Counted from the first letter of the stretch, positions 1-8,928 are shown. The stretch is 64,000 nt of DNA from Actinoplanes solisilvae (GCF_003999975.1 NZ_RJAC01000006.1:1-64000), one strand, 5' to 3'. The notes: generated by a model from the letters alone, not told the origin. Made by a program: numbers and translations.

Positions 1-120
1 CGCCAAGCCCATGCCTTCTTCCAGCACCGCACCGACAGCCAGAACCTGACCACCGCCGCGCCCTGGACCTCACCCTGGCTGCCGCCGGGTTACGGACAAA
101 ACTTCTGGCCAGGCGCTTAG
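1..120 (+). CDS. C-terminal end of an unknown protein (cut by window edge)
   Basis: Frame 1 is open from the first base to a TAG at 118-120 and encodes 39 residues rich in Trp, Pro and His, ending in a Gly-Gln-Asn-Phe-Trp-Pro-Gly-Ala tail. No start is in the window. I do not recognise the family. It could be the true end of a gene to the left or an open frame by chance in GC-rich DNA. The 107 bases up to the RTX gene hold no recognisable signal apart from a ribosome binding site. Confidence 0.35.
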   Translation, partial: RQAHAFFQHRTDSQNLTTAAPWTSPWLPPGYGQNFWPGA

Positions 121-227
121 AAGGGCGGCGGCATCCGTGATCTGTTCGTGACCTGAACCCGCGAACCGGCCCGGGCGAGGCGGCATCACACCTGATGTAG
201 AAGCAGCCGGGGCATCGGGGGAACATC

Positions 228-1211
228 ATGAAGTTCAGCATCAAGTCGGTCGCGGTCGCCACGGTCGTCGTCGCCTGGGCGGCCCTGCTGCCGGCCCCGG
301 CCCAGGCCGCCACCGCAGCCGGGCAGGCGCGGATCAGCCGTGACGGCGTCTTCTTCACCGCCGCCCGCGGCGCGGTCAACGACATCGTCCTCACCCGTTC
401 GGGTCGCACGGTGACGATCGACGACCGGGTCGCGATCAAGGCGGGCGTCGGCTGTGTCGCCGTCCGCGGCGACAGCACCAAGGTGCGGTGCACCACGAAC
501 GTCGCTCTCGGCTACATCAGCGTGGACCTGGGGGACAAGAACGACCGGCTCCTCAACAAGACGTCCGCACGGGCGGCGGTCGACGGCGGCTCGGGCAACG
601 ACCGGCTCACCGGAGGCCCTGGCCGGGACGGCCTGCTCGGCGGCGTCGGCAACGACACGGTCAACGGCGGTGGCGGCAACGACATGCTCAGCGGCGGGTA
701 CGGCAACGACGTCCTCGACGGAGGCTCGGGCAACGACACTCTCGACGGCGGGTACGGCTCTGACGTGATGCGCGGTGGCCAAGGGAGTGACACCGTCTAC
801 TACGGCATCAGCCTCTACGCCGTCTCGGTGGACCTGGACGGCTCCCGAGGTGACGACGGCGCGCGCGGCGAGGGCGACACCGTCGGCGCCGACGTCGAGA
901 ACATCGAGGGCAGCGGCCAGAACGACCGGCTGATCGGCAACTCGACGCACAACCGGATCTACGGTGGCGGGGGCAACGACTACATCTCGGGCGGCGCGGG
1001 CCACGACATCCTGGTCGGACAGTCGGGCAACGACACGCTGCTCGGCGGGGCCGGTAACGACCACCTCGACGGTGAGCTCGAAGGCAGTCGCTACGTCAAC
1101 CCGGCCGCGCGGGACAACCTCAACGGCGGCAGCAGCGCCGGGCGGGGCGACATCTGCGTGGCCGGCAAGAAGAGCAAGCTGACGAGCTGCGAGATCCGCC
1201 GCGTCTCCTGA
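228..1211 (+). CDS. secreted RTX-type calcium-binding repeat protein
   Basis: A 327-residue exported protein. Residues 1-27 are a Sec signal peptide (basic MKFSIK start, hydrophobic core, AQA cleavage site). From about residue 120 to 190, and again at about 235-290, it carries glycine/aspartate nonapeptides of the GGxGNDxLxG type, which fold as calcium-loaded beta-rolls in the hemolysin family. The N-terminal 90 residues are a small unnamed beta-rich domain. Cys residues near 80, 90 and in the C-terminal tail could form disulfides. No enzyme domain is visible, so a surface or matrix structural role is the safest reading. The start is supported by GGGGGAA eight bases upstream. RTX proteins of Gram-positive bacteria are exported by Sec, unlike the type I-secreted toxins. 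Confidence 0.85.
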   Translation: MKFSIKSVAVATVVVAWAALLPAPAQAATAAGQARISRDGVFFTAARGAVNDIVLTRSGRTVTIDDRVAIKAGVGCVAVRGDSTKVRCTTNVALGYISVDLGDKNDRLLNKTSARAAVDGGSGNDRLTGGPGRDGLLGGVGNDTVNGGGGNDMLSGGYGNDVLDGGSGNDTLDGGYGSDVMRGGQGSDTVYYGISLYAVSVDLDGSRGDDGARGEGDTVGADVENIEGSGQNDRLIGNSTHNRIYGGGGNDYISGGAGHDILVGQSGNDTLLGGAGNDHLDGELEGSRYVNPAARDNLNGGSSAGRGDICVAGKKSKLTSCEIRRVS

Positions 1212-1233
1212 GGCGCTCGCATCGGGCCGCCGG

Positions 1234-1974
1234 TCAGAGCCTCCCCTTCACAGAGGTCTTGCCGGCGGCCTTTCCGGCGTACATGCGGTCGGCCAGCGCG
1301 GGGAAAGCGTTGGCGGCCAGCACGGCGAAGCGGTATTTCGCGGGGACCATCACACGGCGACGGGGCCGGCGCAGCGCTTTCTCGACGGCGGCCGCGACGA
1401 TCTCGGGGCCGGGCAGTCCCGGACGATTCGGGTTGGCGTCACCGGCGATGTAGCCGGGCTCGACGAGGGTGACACCGATTCCCGTGCCGGCGAGCTCACG
1501 GCGTACGGAATCGGTCATGCCCCGCAGGGCGAATTTCGTCGCCGAATAGACGCCGCTGATGCCGACCTCGCCGGCGATCGAGCCGACATTGACGATCGCG
1601 CCCGAATTCTGGGCCCGCATCACCGGCACCACGGCACGCATCAGACGGATCGGGGCCAGCAGATTCACCTGGATCATGCCCTCGATCGCGTCGTCGTCGG
1701 CCAGGACCGAGGCCACTCCGCCGACTCCGGCGTTGTTCACCAGCCCGTCGAGGCGGCCGGTCAAGGCGACCGCTCGCGACACCAGCGCCTCGATGGCGGC
1801 CGGGTCACGAACGTCGGTCGGCACCGCGACCGCACCCGGCAATTCGGCCGCGATCGCCTCGAGTTTCTCAGCGCGCCGAGCGGCCAGCACGACCGTGACC
1901 CCGTTGCGAGCGAGCCGTTCCGCCGTGACACGGCCGATTCCGCTCGACGCGCCCGTCACGATTACCACCGGCAT
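1234..1974 (-). CDS. short-chain dehydrogenase/reductase
   Basis: A 246-residue classical SDR. The N-terminal Rossmann motif TGASSGIG (residues 7-14) binds NAD(P), NNAG sits near residue 80, and the catalytic YSATK (Tyr-x3-Lys) is near residue 145 after a Ser in NVGSIAG. The substrate cannot be told from the sequence; the nearest style is the broad ketoreductase group. It is transcribed toward the RTX gene, with only 22 bases between the two stop codons, and lies downstream of lsr2 on the same strand with a 66-base gap, so it probably has its own promoter. Confidence 0.88.
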   Translation of the reverse strand: MPVVIVTGASSGIGRVTAERLARNGVTVVLAARRAEKLEAIAAELPGAVAVPTDVRDPAAIEALVSRAVALTGRLDGLVNNAGVGGVASVLADDDAIEGMIQVNLLAPIRLMRAVVPVMRAQNSGAIVNVGSIAGEVGISGVYSATKFALRGMTDSVRRELAGTGIGVTLVEPGYIAGDANPNRPGLPGPEIVAAAVEKALRRPRRRVMVPAKYRFAVLAANAFPALADRMYAGKAAGKTSVKGRL

Positions 1975-2040
1975 GACTCACTCCGATCCGAGAAAACGGC
2001 GCCCCCGGGCCCGGCGGCGCCGTCATTCCTGCGGATCAAT

Positions 2041-2385
2041 CTATCGCTTGCTGTGGTACGCCTCCACGATGTGGCTCGGGATGCGACCGCGCTCGGAGAC
2101 CTCGTAGCCGTTCTTGTTGGCCCACTCGCGAATCGCCTGGTTCTGGTCGCGGCTCGCGCGGCCGGTGCTCGCCGGGGCGGAGCGCCGGGTGGGCGAGGCC
2201 ACCGCGGTGCGGCCGACGCGGGTCGCGGCATTCAGGAAGGGGTCGAGCGCCTTACGCAACTTTCCGGCGTTCTTCTCGGACAGGTCGATCGTGTAGTTCA
2301 CACCGTCCAGTCCGAACTCGACGGTGCGGTCGGCCTCTCCGCCGTCGATGTCGTCGGTCAGAAGGGTTATTACCTGCTTGGCCAT
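2041..2385 (-). CDS. lsr2: Lsr2 nucleoid-associated protein
   Basis: A 114-residue Lsr2, the actinobacterial H-NS-like protein that bridges and silences AT-rich and horizontally acquired DNA. The N-terminal dimerisation domain begins MAKQVITLLTDDIDGG and includes the conserved TVEFGLDGVNYTIDLS stretch. A variable Ala/Arg/Ser linker follows, and the C-terminal DNA-binding domain carries IREWANKNGYEVSERGRIP with its AT-hook-like RGR near the end. I chose the internal ATG at 2385 because it gives the canonical N-terminus and has AGGAG upstream; an upstream frame would add 24 unconserved residues. Confidence 0.96.
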   Translation of the reverse strand: MAKQVITLLTDDIDGGEADRTVEFGLDGVNYTIDLSEKNAGKLRKALDPFLNAATRVGRTAVASPTRRSAPASTGRASRDQNQAIREWANKNGYEVSERGRIPSHIVEAYHSKR

Positions 2386-2608
2386 GGTGTGCCCCGCTCC
2401 TGTAACGAAGTCATTTGAACCACGACTATGCGCCGTGAATGTCGATACCGGTTTCATTCTGTCTCGCGATAAGTCTCAGTGCAAATTGCCCCCTTCCGCA
2501 TGTCGCAATTCTGCCCGTCTAACACCGGTCAGGTGGGCCGTTCCGGCGGGCTACCTCTCGGTAGCCGAGCGACTCTTTTCATGTTCGTGAATGTCCTGTA
2601 ACGTGTTC

Positions 2609-2622
2609 TGGGAGCGCTCCCA
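2609..2622. promoter_or_regulatory. CebR operator (perfect 14-bp palindrome)
   Basis: TGGGAGCGCTCCCA is a perfect palindrome and matches the well-known streptomycete CebR box, where the LacI-family repressor CebR binds until cellobiose or cellotriose releases it. It lies 43 bases upstream of the cellulase start, so it should overlap or follow that gene's promoter. Confidence 0.85.
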
Positions 2623-2664
2623 AACTGCCTGTCCCCACGGGATCCCCCACTCCTGGAGCTGAAG

Positions 2665-3783
2665 ATGAGACGTCTCCTCCACGCCGGACTCGCCGCCGGG
2701 CTGCTGGCCACCGCCGCCCTGGCCGCCCTCGTCACCGCCGGTCCGGCCGCCGCCGACGCCGAGATCTGCGAGCAGTACGGCACGGCCACGATCGGCGGCC
2801 GCTACGTCGTGATGAACAACCGCTGGGGCACCTCGGCCCAGCAGTGCATCAACGTGACCAGCACCGGGTTCGCCATCACCAGCCAGCAAGGCGTCGGCAG
2901 CACCAGCGGCCCTCCGGTGTCCTACCCGGCCGTCTACCTCGGCTGTCACTACAGCCGCTGCTCGCCCGGCACCAACCTGCCGATCCGGGTCAGCGACATC
3001 GCGAACGCGACCAGCAGCATCAACTACCAGTACGTCTCGGGGGCGACCTACAACGCCTCGTACGACATCTGGCTCGACCCAGCACCGAAAACCGACGGGG
3101 TCAGCCAGCAGGAGATCATGATCTGGTTCAACCGCCAGGGCTCGATCCAGCCGATCGGCTCGGTGGTGGGGAATGCCACGATCGGCGGGCGTACGTGGCA
3201 GGTGTGGCAGGGCAGCAACGGCGCGAACGCCGTCGTGTCCTACGTGGCCCCCTCGGCGATCACGAGTTGGAGCTTCAGCGTCCTCGACTTCATCCGGGAC
3301 GTGCAAAATCGCGGCGCCATCACCAGCGGTTGGTATTTGACAAGCATTCAGGCGGGATTCGAGCCGTGGATCGGCGGCGCCGGCTTGGCCGTGACTGATT
3401 TCTCGGCGCAGGTCAACGGTAACGGCGGCACTCCGAGTAATCCCACGACTCCGCCGCCGGGCGGCACGGCGTCGTGCCGCGTCACCTACGCCACCAACAC
3501 CTGGAATACCGGCTTCACCGCCAATGTGACAGTGGCGAATACCGGATCGACACCCGTGAACGGATGGCAGCTCGCCTTCACCCTGCCCTCCGGCCAGTCG
3601 ATCACCAGTTCGTGGAACGCCGCATTGACCGGATCAAGCGGCGCCGTGACCGCCCGCAACATCACGTGGAACGGCACGATTCCGCCCGGCGGCAGCACGT
3701 CGTTCGGTTTCCAAGCCAACCACACCGGATCAACCGCATCACCGTCCGTTTTCACCCTGAACGGCGCTCGCTGCGCCGTATAA
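2665..3783 (+). CDS. secreted GH12 endoglucanase with CBM2 cellulose-binding module
   Basis: A 372-residue exported cellulase. A signal peptide covers about residues 1-31 (cleavage near AAADA). Residues about 35-252 form a glycoside hydrolase family 12 jelly roll acting on beta-1,4-glucan by retention. Glu150 in QQEIMIW fits the nucleophile and Glu233 in GFEPW the acid/base. A Pro/Thr/Gly linker follows at about 253-268, then a family 2 carbohydrate-binding module (about 269-372) bracketed by two Cys, with the usual surface Trp residues. The CebR palindrome upstream predicts induction by cello-oligosaccharides. A hairpin just after the stop looks like its terminator. GH12 also includes xyloglucanases, so the exact glucan is uncertain. 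Confidence 0.93.
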   Translation: MRRLLHAGLAAGLLATAALAALVTAGPAAADAEICEQYGTATIGGRYVVMNNRWGTSAQQCINVTSTGFAITSQQGVGSTSGPPVSYPAVYLGCHYSRCSPGTNLPIRVSDIANATSSINYQYVSGATYNASYDIWLDPAPKTDGVSQQEIMIWFNRQGSIQPIGSVVGNATIGGRTWQVWQGSNGANAVVSYVAPSAITSWSFSVLDFIRDVQNRGAITSGWYLTSIQAGFEPWIGGAGLAVTDFSAQVNGNGGTPSNPTTPPPGGTASCRVTYATNTWNTGFTANVTVANTGSTPVNGWQLAFTLPSGQSITSSWNAALTGSSGAVTARNITWNGTIPPGGSTSFGFQANHTGSTASPSVFTLNGARCAV

Positions 3784-3796
3784 CGGCCCCGAACCC

Positions 3797-3836
3797 GAGC
3801 CGCCCTGTCGCCGATTCTCCGACGCCGGGGCGGCTC
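3797..3836 (+). terminator. hairpin downstream of the cellulase
   Basis: GAGCCGCCC at 3797-3805 is perfectly repeated in inverse at 3828-3836, with a 22-base loop that contains a further GTCG/CGAC pair. It begins 13 bases after the cellulase stop. There is no U tract, which is normal for actinomycete terminators. Confidence 0.65.
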
Positions 3837-3900
3837 GTCCCATTCCGCGCGCCGAAAGAATCCACCCGGCAACCTGTTTCGGATCGCACGGCGAGATCGC

Positions 3901-3944
3901 GGGGCCGGTTCGCCGGGGCCGGTTCGCGGGGCCGGTTCGCGGGG
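3901..3944. repeat. three tandem 13-14 base repeats
   Basis: The unit GGGGCCGGTTCGC occurs three times in a row (the first with one extra C) between the converging cellulase and PPOX genes. It ends 16 bases before the PPOX stop. It is a short slippage-type repeat with no obvious function. Confidence 0.7.
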
Positions 3945-3959
3945 ACAGTAGGAGTGCGG

Positions 3960-4463
3960 TCAGAGGATTCGGGCTCGGTGGTCTCGGGTGATGCCGTGCA
4001 GATCGCAGCTGTGGCCGGGCTTGCCGGGGCACAACACCCACAGCTCGGACGCGACCGCCTGGTAGAGGCGCCACGGGGACTCACCAGTGACGTCTTCGCG
4101 GTCGATCATGCGGCCACCGCGCGAGGGCGGCCCGGGATAGCGGGGCAGGATCTCGTCGAGCGAGCCGGCCGAGACCTCGCGAGCTTCACCCACCCCGTAC
4201 ACCGCCTGGCCGTGATAGGCGGGAACGGTGGAGTCGAAGACTGTGAGGCTCACGTCGGGGCGGGCCGTCAGGTTGCGGGAGTGGTCGGCGTCGGCGGCCG
4301 AGAGCCAGTAGAACTCCCACGGCGGCGACCACGAGAAGTAGACCGGTGTGGTCCACGGCCGTCCGTGGCGGGTGACCGTGCCGAGGGTCAGGTAGCGGTT
4401 GGTGTCGAGGAGCTCCCGGGCATGCGCGGCGAGGCTCTCGTGCGGCTGATCGGGATCCGTCAT
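3960..4463 (-). CDS. pyridoxamine 5'-phosphate oxidase-like flavin/F420-binding protein
   Basis: A 167-residue split-barrel protein of the PPOX/FDOR superfamily. The N-terminal half has the typical strand pair YLTLGTVTRHGRPWTTPVYFSW, where the oxidoreductase activity depends on FMN or F420 bound between dimer subunits. The middle has KNL-like DHSRNL and a beta strand with SLTVFD. Small size and lack of extra domains fit the general nitroreductase-like group rather than biosynthetic PdxH. I chose the ATG at 4463; a longer frame exists but adds 31 low-complexity residues. Substrate unknown. Confidence 0.78.
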   Translation of the reverse strand: MTDPDQPHESLAAHARELLDTNRYLTLGTVTRHGRPWTTPVYFSWSPPWEFYWLSAADADHSRNLTARPDVSLTVFDSTVPAYHGQAVYGVGEAREVSAGSLDEILPRYPGPPSRGGRMIDREDVTGESPWRLYQAVASELWVLCPGKPGHSCDLHGITRDHRARIL

Positions 4464-4515
4464 GCCGGCCAGAGTACGAGGAAAAACGCCGTCGGCAAGC
4501 GAGACGACCGCGTCC

Positions 4516-4556
4516 TGTGGACAACGCCGGCGGACCCCGCCAGGGCCTGTGGACAA
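4516..4556 (+). promoter_or_regulatory. pair of DnaA-box-like 9-mers
   Basis: TGTGGACAA occurs at 4516-4524 and 4548-4556 in the same orientation, each within a longer shared CCTGTGGACAACGCCG. The reverse complement TTGTCCACA is the preferred DnaA box of high-GC actinomycetes. The pair sits in the 156-base gap between the GMC oxidoreductase stop and the PPOX start. Confidence 0.5.
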
Positions 4557-4619
4557 CGCCGACGCCTGGCCGGATCCCGTGCGAAAGTGGGCGCCGGAAG
4601 CTGCTCGATGGGAGGAGGA

Positions 4620-6260
4620 TCAATGAGTGGGCAGGCGAAGGGCGCCGGGCGCGGCGGCGGGAACAGCCGGGGACACCGGGGCGATCGGGGACAACCGCGC
4701 GTAGCCCGACGACGGGCTGGGGCGCGGGTCGGGTTCGCCCTTGTTGGGCCAGAGGGCGACCGCGCGTTCGGCCAGGGCCGTGATCGTCAGGGAGGGGTTC
4801 ACGCCGAGGTTGGCGGGAACGGCCGAGCCGTCGATGACGTGCAGACCCTCGTATCCGAAAACGCGGTGATAGGCGTCGATCACGCCGGTGTCCGGGGAGG
4901 CGCCGATGGTCGCGCCGCCGAGAATGTGCGCGGTCATCGGAATGTCGAAGATGTCGCCGACCGTGCCGCCCGGGTGGCCGCCGATCCGTGTGGCGATGCG
5001 CCGCACCGCGTCGTGCCCGACCGGGATCCACGTCGGATTGGGCGCGCCGTGCCCGGGTCCGGTCGTCAGCCGTCCGCGGCGGGTGCGGCGCACGGTGAGC
5101 GAGTTGTCGGCCGTCTGCATGACGAGCGCGATGATCGAGCGTTCGCTCCACCGCCGCACCGACAGAGAGCGGAGCAGCACGTACGGGTGCCGCAGCGCCT
5201 GCCCCAGGAATCGCAGGGGCCGGGGGATCCGCCCGCCGCCGTCCACGAGCAGCGTCGACAGCAGCCCCATCGCGTTGCTGCCCGGTCCGTAGCGCACCGG
5301 TTCGATGTGGGTCGTCGGGTCCGGGTGGAACGACGACGTGATCGCCACCCCCTTCGAGAACGGCTCGGCCGGCACCGAGCCGGCCTGCGCCCCCAGCAGC
5401 GCCTCCGAGTTTGTGCGGGTCAGCGCCCCGAGCCGCGACGACAACCGTGGCAGCACTGCGGTGTCGCGCATCTTGTGCAGCAGCGACTGCGTCCCGAGCG
5501 CCCCGGCGGCCAGAATGACGTCGCGTGCGGTGAACGATCCCCGAGACGTCTCGACGGTCCAGCCCTGATCCGACGGCCGCAGCGACAACACCGTTGTGGA
5601 GGGATGCACCACCGCTCCCGCGCGCTCGGCCAGATACAGATAGTTCACGTCGAGCCGGTTCTTGGCCCCCACCTTGCAGCCGATCATGCAGTTGCCGCAC
5701 TCCGTGCAGCCCGTGCGCGGTGGCCCGGCGCCCCCGAAGTACGGGTCGGGCACCGTCTGGCCCGGCGCGCCGAAGAACACCCCTACGGGCGTACGCCGGA
5801 AGGTCGCCCCCACCCCCATCTCCTCGGCGACCTCACGGATCACGACGTCGGAGGGTGTCATGGTCGGCTGCTCGGTGACGCCCAGCATGCGCGACGCCTG
5901 GTCGTAGTAGGGCGACAGCTCGTCGGCCCAGTCGGTGATCCCGGCCCAGTGCCGGTCGGCGAAGAACGTGGCCGGCGGCCGGTAGAGCGTGTTCGCGTAG
6001 ACCAGCGAACCGCCCCCGACCCCGGCTGCCGACAGCACGACGATGTCCTTGAGCAGCGTGATCCGCTGCATGCCGCGCAGCCCGAGGCGGGGCGCCCAGA
6101 GGAAGTTGCGCAGGTCCCACGACGTCTTCGGCAGCGTGGCCGGGGTGAAGCGCCGGCCCGCCTCGAGCACGCCGACCCGGTAGCCCTTCTCGGCCAGGCG
6201 CAGCGCGCTCACGCTGCCGCCGAAGCCACTGCCCACGATTACGACGTCGTAGTCCGCCAC
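4620..6260 (-). CDS. GMC-family FAD oxidoreductase (cholesterol oxidase-like)
   Basis: A 546-residue FAD enzyme of the glucose-methanol-choline family. The FAD-binding GSGFGGS motif is at residues 10-16 and the second signature AAGVGGGSLVYAN at about 78-90. The C-terminal part carries the conserved HILGGATIG and the Asn-containing NLGVNPSLTITALAERA end. Overall it resembles actinobacterial ChoD-type sterol oxidases. Cys185, 188, 191 and 195 form a C-x2-C-x2-C-x3-C cluster inside TGCTECGNCMIGC, a ferredoxin-like insertion typical of this subgroup. The start is GTG. It lies 15 bases after a zinc alcohol dehydrogenase gene on the same strand, so the two are probably co-transcribed. No signal peptide is visible; a cytoplasmic alcohol or sterol dehydrogenase is likely. 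Confidence 0.85.
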   Translation of the reverse strand: MADYDVVIVGSGFGGSVSALRLAEKGYRVGVLEAGRRFTPATLPKTSWDLRNFLWAPRLGLRGMQRITLLKDIVVLSAAGVGGGSLVYANTLYRPPATFFADRHWAGITDWADELSPYYDQASRMLGVTEQPTMTPSDVVIREVAEEMGVGATFRRTPVGVFFGAPGQTVPDPYFGGAGPPRTGCTECGNCMIGCKVGAKNRLDVNYLYLAERAGAVVHPSTTVLSLRPSDQGWTVETSRGSFTARDVILAAGALGTQSLLHKMRDTAVLPRLSSRLGALTRTNSEALLGAQAGSVPAEPFSKGVAITSSFHPDPTTHIEPVRYGPGSNAMGLLSTLLVDGGGRIPRPLRFLGQALRHPYVLLRSLSVRRWSERSIIALVMQTADNSLTVRRTRRGRLTTGPGHGAPNPTWIPVGHDAVRRIATRIGGHPGGTVGDIFDIPMTAHILGGATIGASPDTGVIDAYHRVFGYEGLHVIDGSAVPANLGVNPSLTITALAERAVALWPNKGEPDPRPSPSSGYARLSPIAPVSPAVPAAAPGALRLPTH

Positions 6261-6275
6261 GGCCTCACTCTCGCA

Positions 6276-7292
6276 TTACCCTCCGGTAACCAAAAGGGTT
6301 TTCAGGTGCCGTCCCGACGCCGCGTCCGCGAATGCCTGGGCCGCGTCGTCGAGATCGTGCGAGGCGGTGACCATGGCCGAGACGTCGACCCGGCCCGAGA
6401 CGAGCAACTCCATCGCGGTCGTGAAGTCGTCCGGCAGATAGGTGGCGCTGCCCTGAATGCGCAGCTGGGCGTCCTGGATCAGCGGCAGCGAGATCGTCAC
6501 GTCGGCCGGCGGCACCCCGATCACCACGACCGTGCCGCCCTTGGTCGCCATCCCGAGTGCCTGGTCGGTCGTCGACTGCGAAGCCACGCAGTCGAACACA
6601 ACGTCGGCGCTTTCCCCGAGCGCGGCGCGAACGAGAGCGACCGCGTCGGCGTCGGTGGCATCGATCGCGGCGTCCGCCCCGAAGCTGAGCGCCCGTTCCC
6701 GCGACGCCGCCGACCGCGCGGTCATCACCACCTGCCGCGCTCCGAAGGCCCGCGCGACCTGCAACGTCAGAATCCCGATCGTGCCCGCCCCGAGAATCGC
6801 CACGGCTTTGTCCCGTACGCCGTCGGCCAGCCCGACGGCGTGCACCGGAGTCCCCAGCGGTTCGATGAACGCCGCGGCCCGCCAGTCGAGCTCGTCCGGG
6901 ATCACGTGCAGCCGACGCTGATCGATCGTGAACAGATCGGCCATGCCGCCCTGGTCGTGCGCGCACCCGAAGAACCGCAGCCGTTCGCAGATGTTCTGCC
7001 GCCCGGCCAGGCACTGCTTGCACTCCCAGCACGGCAGGAACGGCTCGAGCGTGACCCGCTGCCCCACCACGACCGCGGTCACCGCCGCCCCGATCGCCTC
7101 TACCGTGCCGCACACCTCGTGCCCCGGCGCGTACGGCAGCTCGATGAACGGATGCAGCCCGGCCAGCGCGTGCGTGTCCGACCCGCAGCCCCCGGCCACC
7201 GCCGTGCGCACCAGCACCTCACCCGGCCCCGGCCGCGGCACCTCCGCCGAGACCACCGCGACCCCGTCCTCAGAAACGATCACTCGACGCAT
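6276..7292 (-). CDS. zinc-dependent alcohol dehydrogenase (MDR family)
   Basis: A 338-residue medium-chain dehydrogenase. Catalytic zinc ligands are in GGCGSDTHAL and in PGHEVCGTVEAIG (about residues 34-70). The structural zinc loop has four Cys in CWECKQCLAGRQNIC (about 92-106). The cofactor fold motif GAGTIGI lies near 168. The acidic or neutral residues after it do not settle NAD versus NADP. Substrate unknown. It is first in a probable two-gene unit with the GMC oxidoreductase and is divergent from the acyl-CoA synthetase, with a 43-base shared promoter region. Confidence 0.9.
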   Translation of the reverse strand: MRRVIVSEDGVAVVSAEVPRPGPGEVLVRTAVAGGCGSDTHALAGLHPFIELPYAPGHEVCGTVEAIGAAVTAVVVGQRVTLEPFLPCWECKQCLAGRQNICERLRFFGCAHDQGGMADLFTIDQRRLHVIPDELDWRAAAFIEPLGTPVHAVGLADGVRDKAVAILGAGTIGILTLQVARAFGARQVVMTARSAASRERALSFGADAAIDATDADAVALVRAALGESADVVFDCVASQSTTDQALGMATKGGTVVVIGVPPADVTISLPLIQDAQLRIQGSATYLPDDFTTAMELLVSGRVDVSAMVTASHDLDDAAQAFADAASGRHLKTLLVTGG

Positions 7293-7335
7293 GCGCAGAC
7301 CCTAGACCGCGTACGCCCGAAAGGGTCATGCTGCG

Positions 7336-8928
7336 GTGATGGTGTCCTATGCCTCGGGTGTCTCGGAACTGCCGCTGCTCGGAGAGACGATCGGTGCCAA
7401 CCTGGAGCGCACGGTGGCGCGCTTCGGCGGCCGGGAAGCTCTGGTCGACGTGGCGGCCGGGCGTCGCTGGACCTATGCCGAGTTCGACGCCGACGTCGAC
7501 CGGCTCGCGCGCGGGCTCCTGGCCCGGGGCATCGAGAAGGGCGACCGGGTCGGCATCTGGGCGCCGAACTGCGCCGAATGGGTGATCACGCAGTACGCGA
7601 CGGCGAAGATCGGGGCGATCATGGTCAACGTCAATCCGGCGTATCGGACGCACGAGTTGAAGTACGTGGTCGAGCAGTCGGGGCTGAGCCTGCTGGTCAG
7701 CGCCGTCTCGTTCAAGACCAGCGACTACCGGGCCATGATCGACGAGATCGGGTTCGGCGCGACCGTCTACATCGGCGAGCCCAGCTTCCAGGCTCTCTTC
7801 GTCGAAGGCGACAAATCGGGCATCAGTGGGCGGGCGGAGGCGCTGGCGTTCGATGACCCGATCAACATCCAGTACACGTCGGGCACCACTGGCTTTCCCA
7901 AGGGCGCGACCCTCTCGCACCACAACATCCTCAACAACGGCTACTTCGTCGGGGAGCTGATCAACTACACGGAGCACGACCGGGTGTGCCTGCCCGTCCC
8001 GCTCTACCACTGCTTCGGCATGGTGATGGGCAACCTCGCGGCCACCTCGCACGGCGCCTGCGTCGTGCTGCCCGCCCCCGGCTTCGACCCGGCCGCCACC
8101 CTTGCCGCCGTCGGCGCCGAACGGGTCACGTCGCTCTACGGCGTCCCGACCATGTTCATCGCCGAGCTGGGCCTGCCCGACTTCGAGAGCTACGACCTGT
8201 CGAGCCTGCGCACCGGCATCATGGCCGGCTCGCCGTGCCCGGTCGAGGTGATGAAGCGCGTGGTCGCCGAGATGAACATGAACGAGGTCGCGATCTGCTA
8301 CGGCATGACCGAGACCTCGCCGGTGTCGACGATGACCCGCCCCGACGACAACCTGGCCCGACGCACCGAGACCGTCGGCCGGGTCATGCCCCACCTGGAA
8401 TCCAAGGTGATCGACCCCGACAGCGGCCGTCCCGTGCCGCACGGCGAGCCGGGGGAGCTGTGCACCCGCGGCTACTCGGTCATGCTCGGCTACTGGGACC
8501 AGCCGCAGGCGACGGCCGAGGCGATCGACGCGGCCCGCTGGATGCACACCGGCGATCTGGCCACGATGGACGAAGAGGGGTACGTGAACATCGTCGGCCG
8601 GATCAAGGACCTGGTGATCCGCGGCGGCGAGAACGTCTACCCGCGCGAGGTCGAGGAGTTCCTCTACACCCACCCCGACATCGCCGACGTGCAGGTCATC
8701 GGCGTCCCCGACCCGAAGTACGGCGAGGAGCTGATGGCCTGGGTCGTCCTGCGGCCCGAGGCGACCACGCTGACCGCCGACGACGTCCGCGCGTTCTGCG
8801 CCGGCAAGCTCAGCCACTTCAAGGTGCCGCGCTATGTGCACGTCGTCGATGGTTTCCCGATGACGGTCACCGGCAAGGTCCGCAAGGTCGAGATGCGCGA
8901 GAAAGCCGTCGGAATTCTCGGTCTCTAA
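7336..8928 (+). CDS. fatty-acyl-CoA synthetase (AMP-binding, FadD-like)
   Basis: A 530-residue adenylate-forming ligase that activates a carboxylate to its acyl-AMP and then acyl-CoA. The P-loop is [16 protein letters not shown] (about 178-193), the A5 motif YGMTETSP (about 321-328), the A7/A8 region [13 protein letters not shown] and [16 protein letters not shown], and the catalytic Lys lies in TVTGKVRK near the C-terminus. It is like mid-length FadD35/Acs proteins of mycobacteria. GTG at 7336 or the ATG at 7339 is the start; the ATG is equally good. Its stop codon overlaps the stop of the SDR relic on the other strand. Confidence 0.9.
   Translation: MMVSYASGVSELPLLGETIGANLERTVARFGGREALVDVAAGRRWTYAEFDADVDRLARGLLARGIEKGDRVGIWAPNCAEWVITQYATAKIGAIMVNVNPAYRTHELKYVVEQSGLSLLVSAVSFKTSDYRAMIDEIGFGATVYIGEPSFQALFVEGDKSGISGRAEALAFDDPINIQYTSGTTGFPKGATLSHHNILNNGYFVGELINYTEHDRVCLPVPLYHCFGMVMGNLAATSHGACVVLPAPGFDPAATLAAVGAERVTSLYGVPTMFIAELGLPDFESYDLSSLRTGIMAGSPCPVEVMKRVVAEMNMNEVAICYGMTETSPVSTMTRPDDNLARRTETVGRVMPHLESKVIDPDSGRPVPHGEPGELCTRGYSVMLGYWDQPQATAEAIDAARWMHTGDLATMDEEGYVNIVGRIKDLVIRGGENVYPREVEEFLYTHPDIADVQVIGVPDPKYGEELMAWVVLRPEATTLTADDVRAFCAGKLSHFKVPRYVHVVDGFPMTVTGKVRKVEMREKAVGILGL

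Noticed and set aside
186..1064. Minus-strand Val/Ala-rich frame opposite the RTX gene
   Set aside because: Its periodic Val-Val pattern is the mirror of the GGxGND repeat codons; no start signal or family match.
593..1075. The repeated DNA in the RTX gene as a CRISPR or tandem DNA repeat
   Set aside because: The periodicity is 27 bases in frame and follows the nonapeptide; units vary at silent positions and there are no spacers.
3474..7856. A very long open frame on the plus strand (about 1460 codons)
   Set aside because: It is antisense to the PPOX, GMC oxidoreductase and alcohol dehydrogenase genes, is Arg/Gly/His-rich without domains, and exists only because GC-rich third positions remove stop codons.
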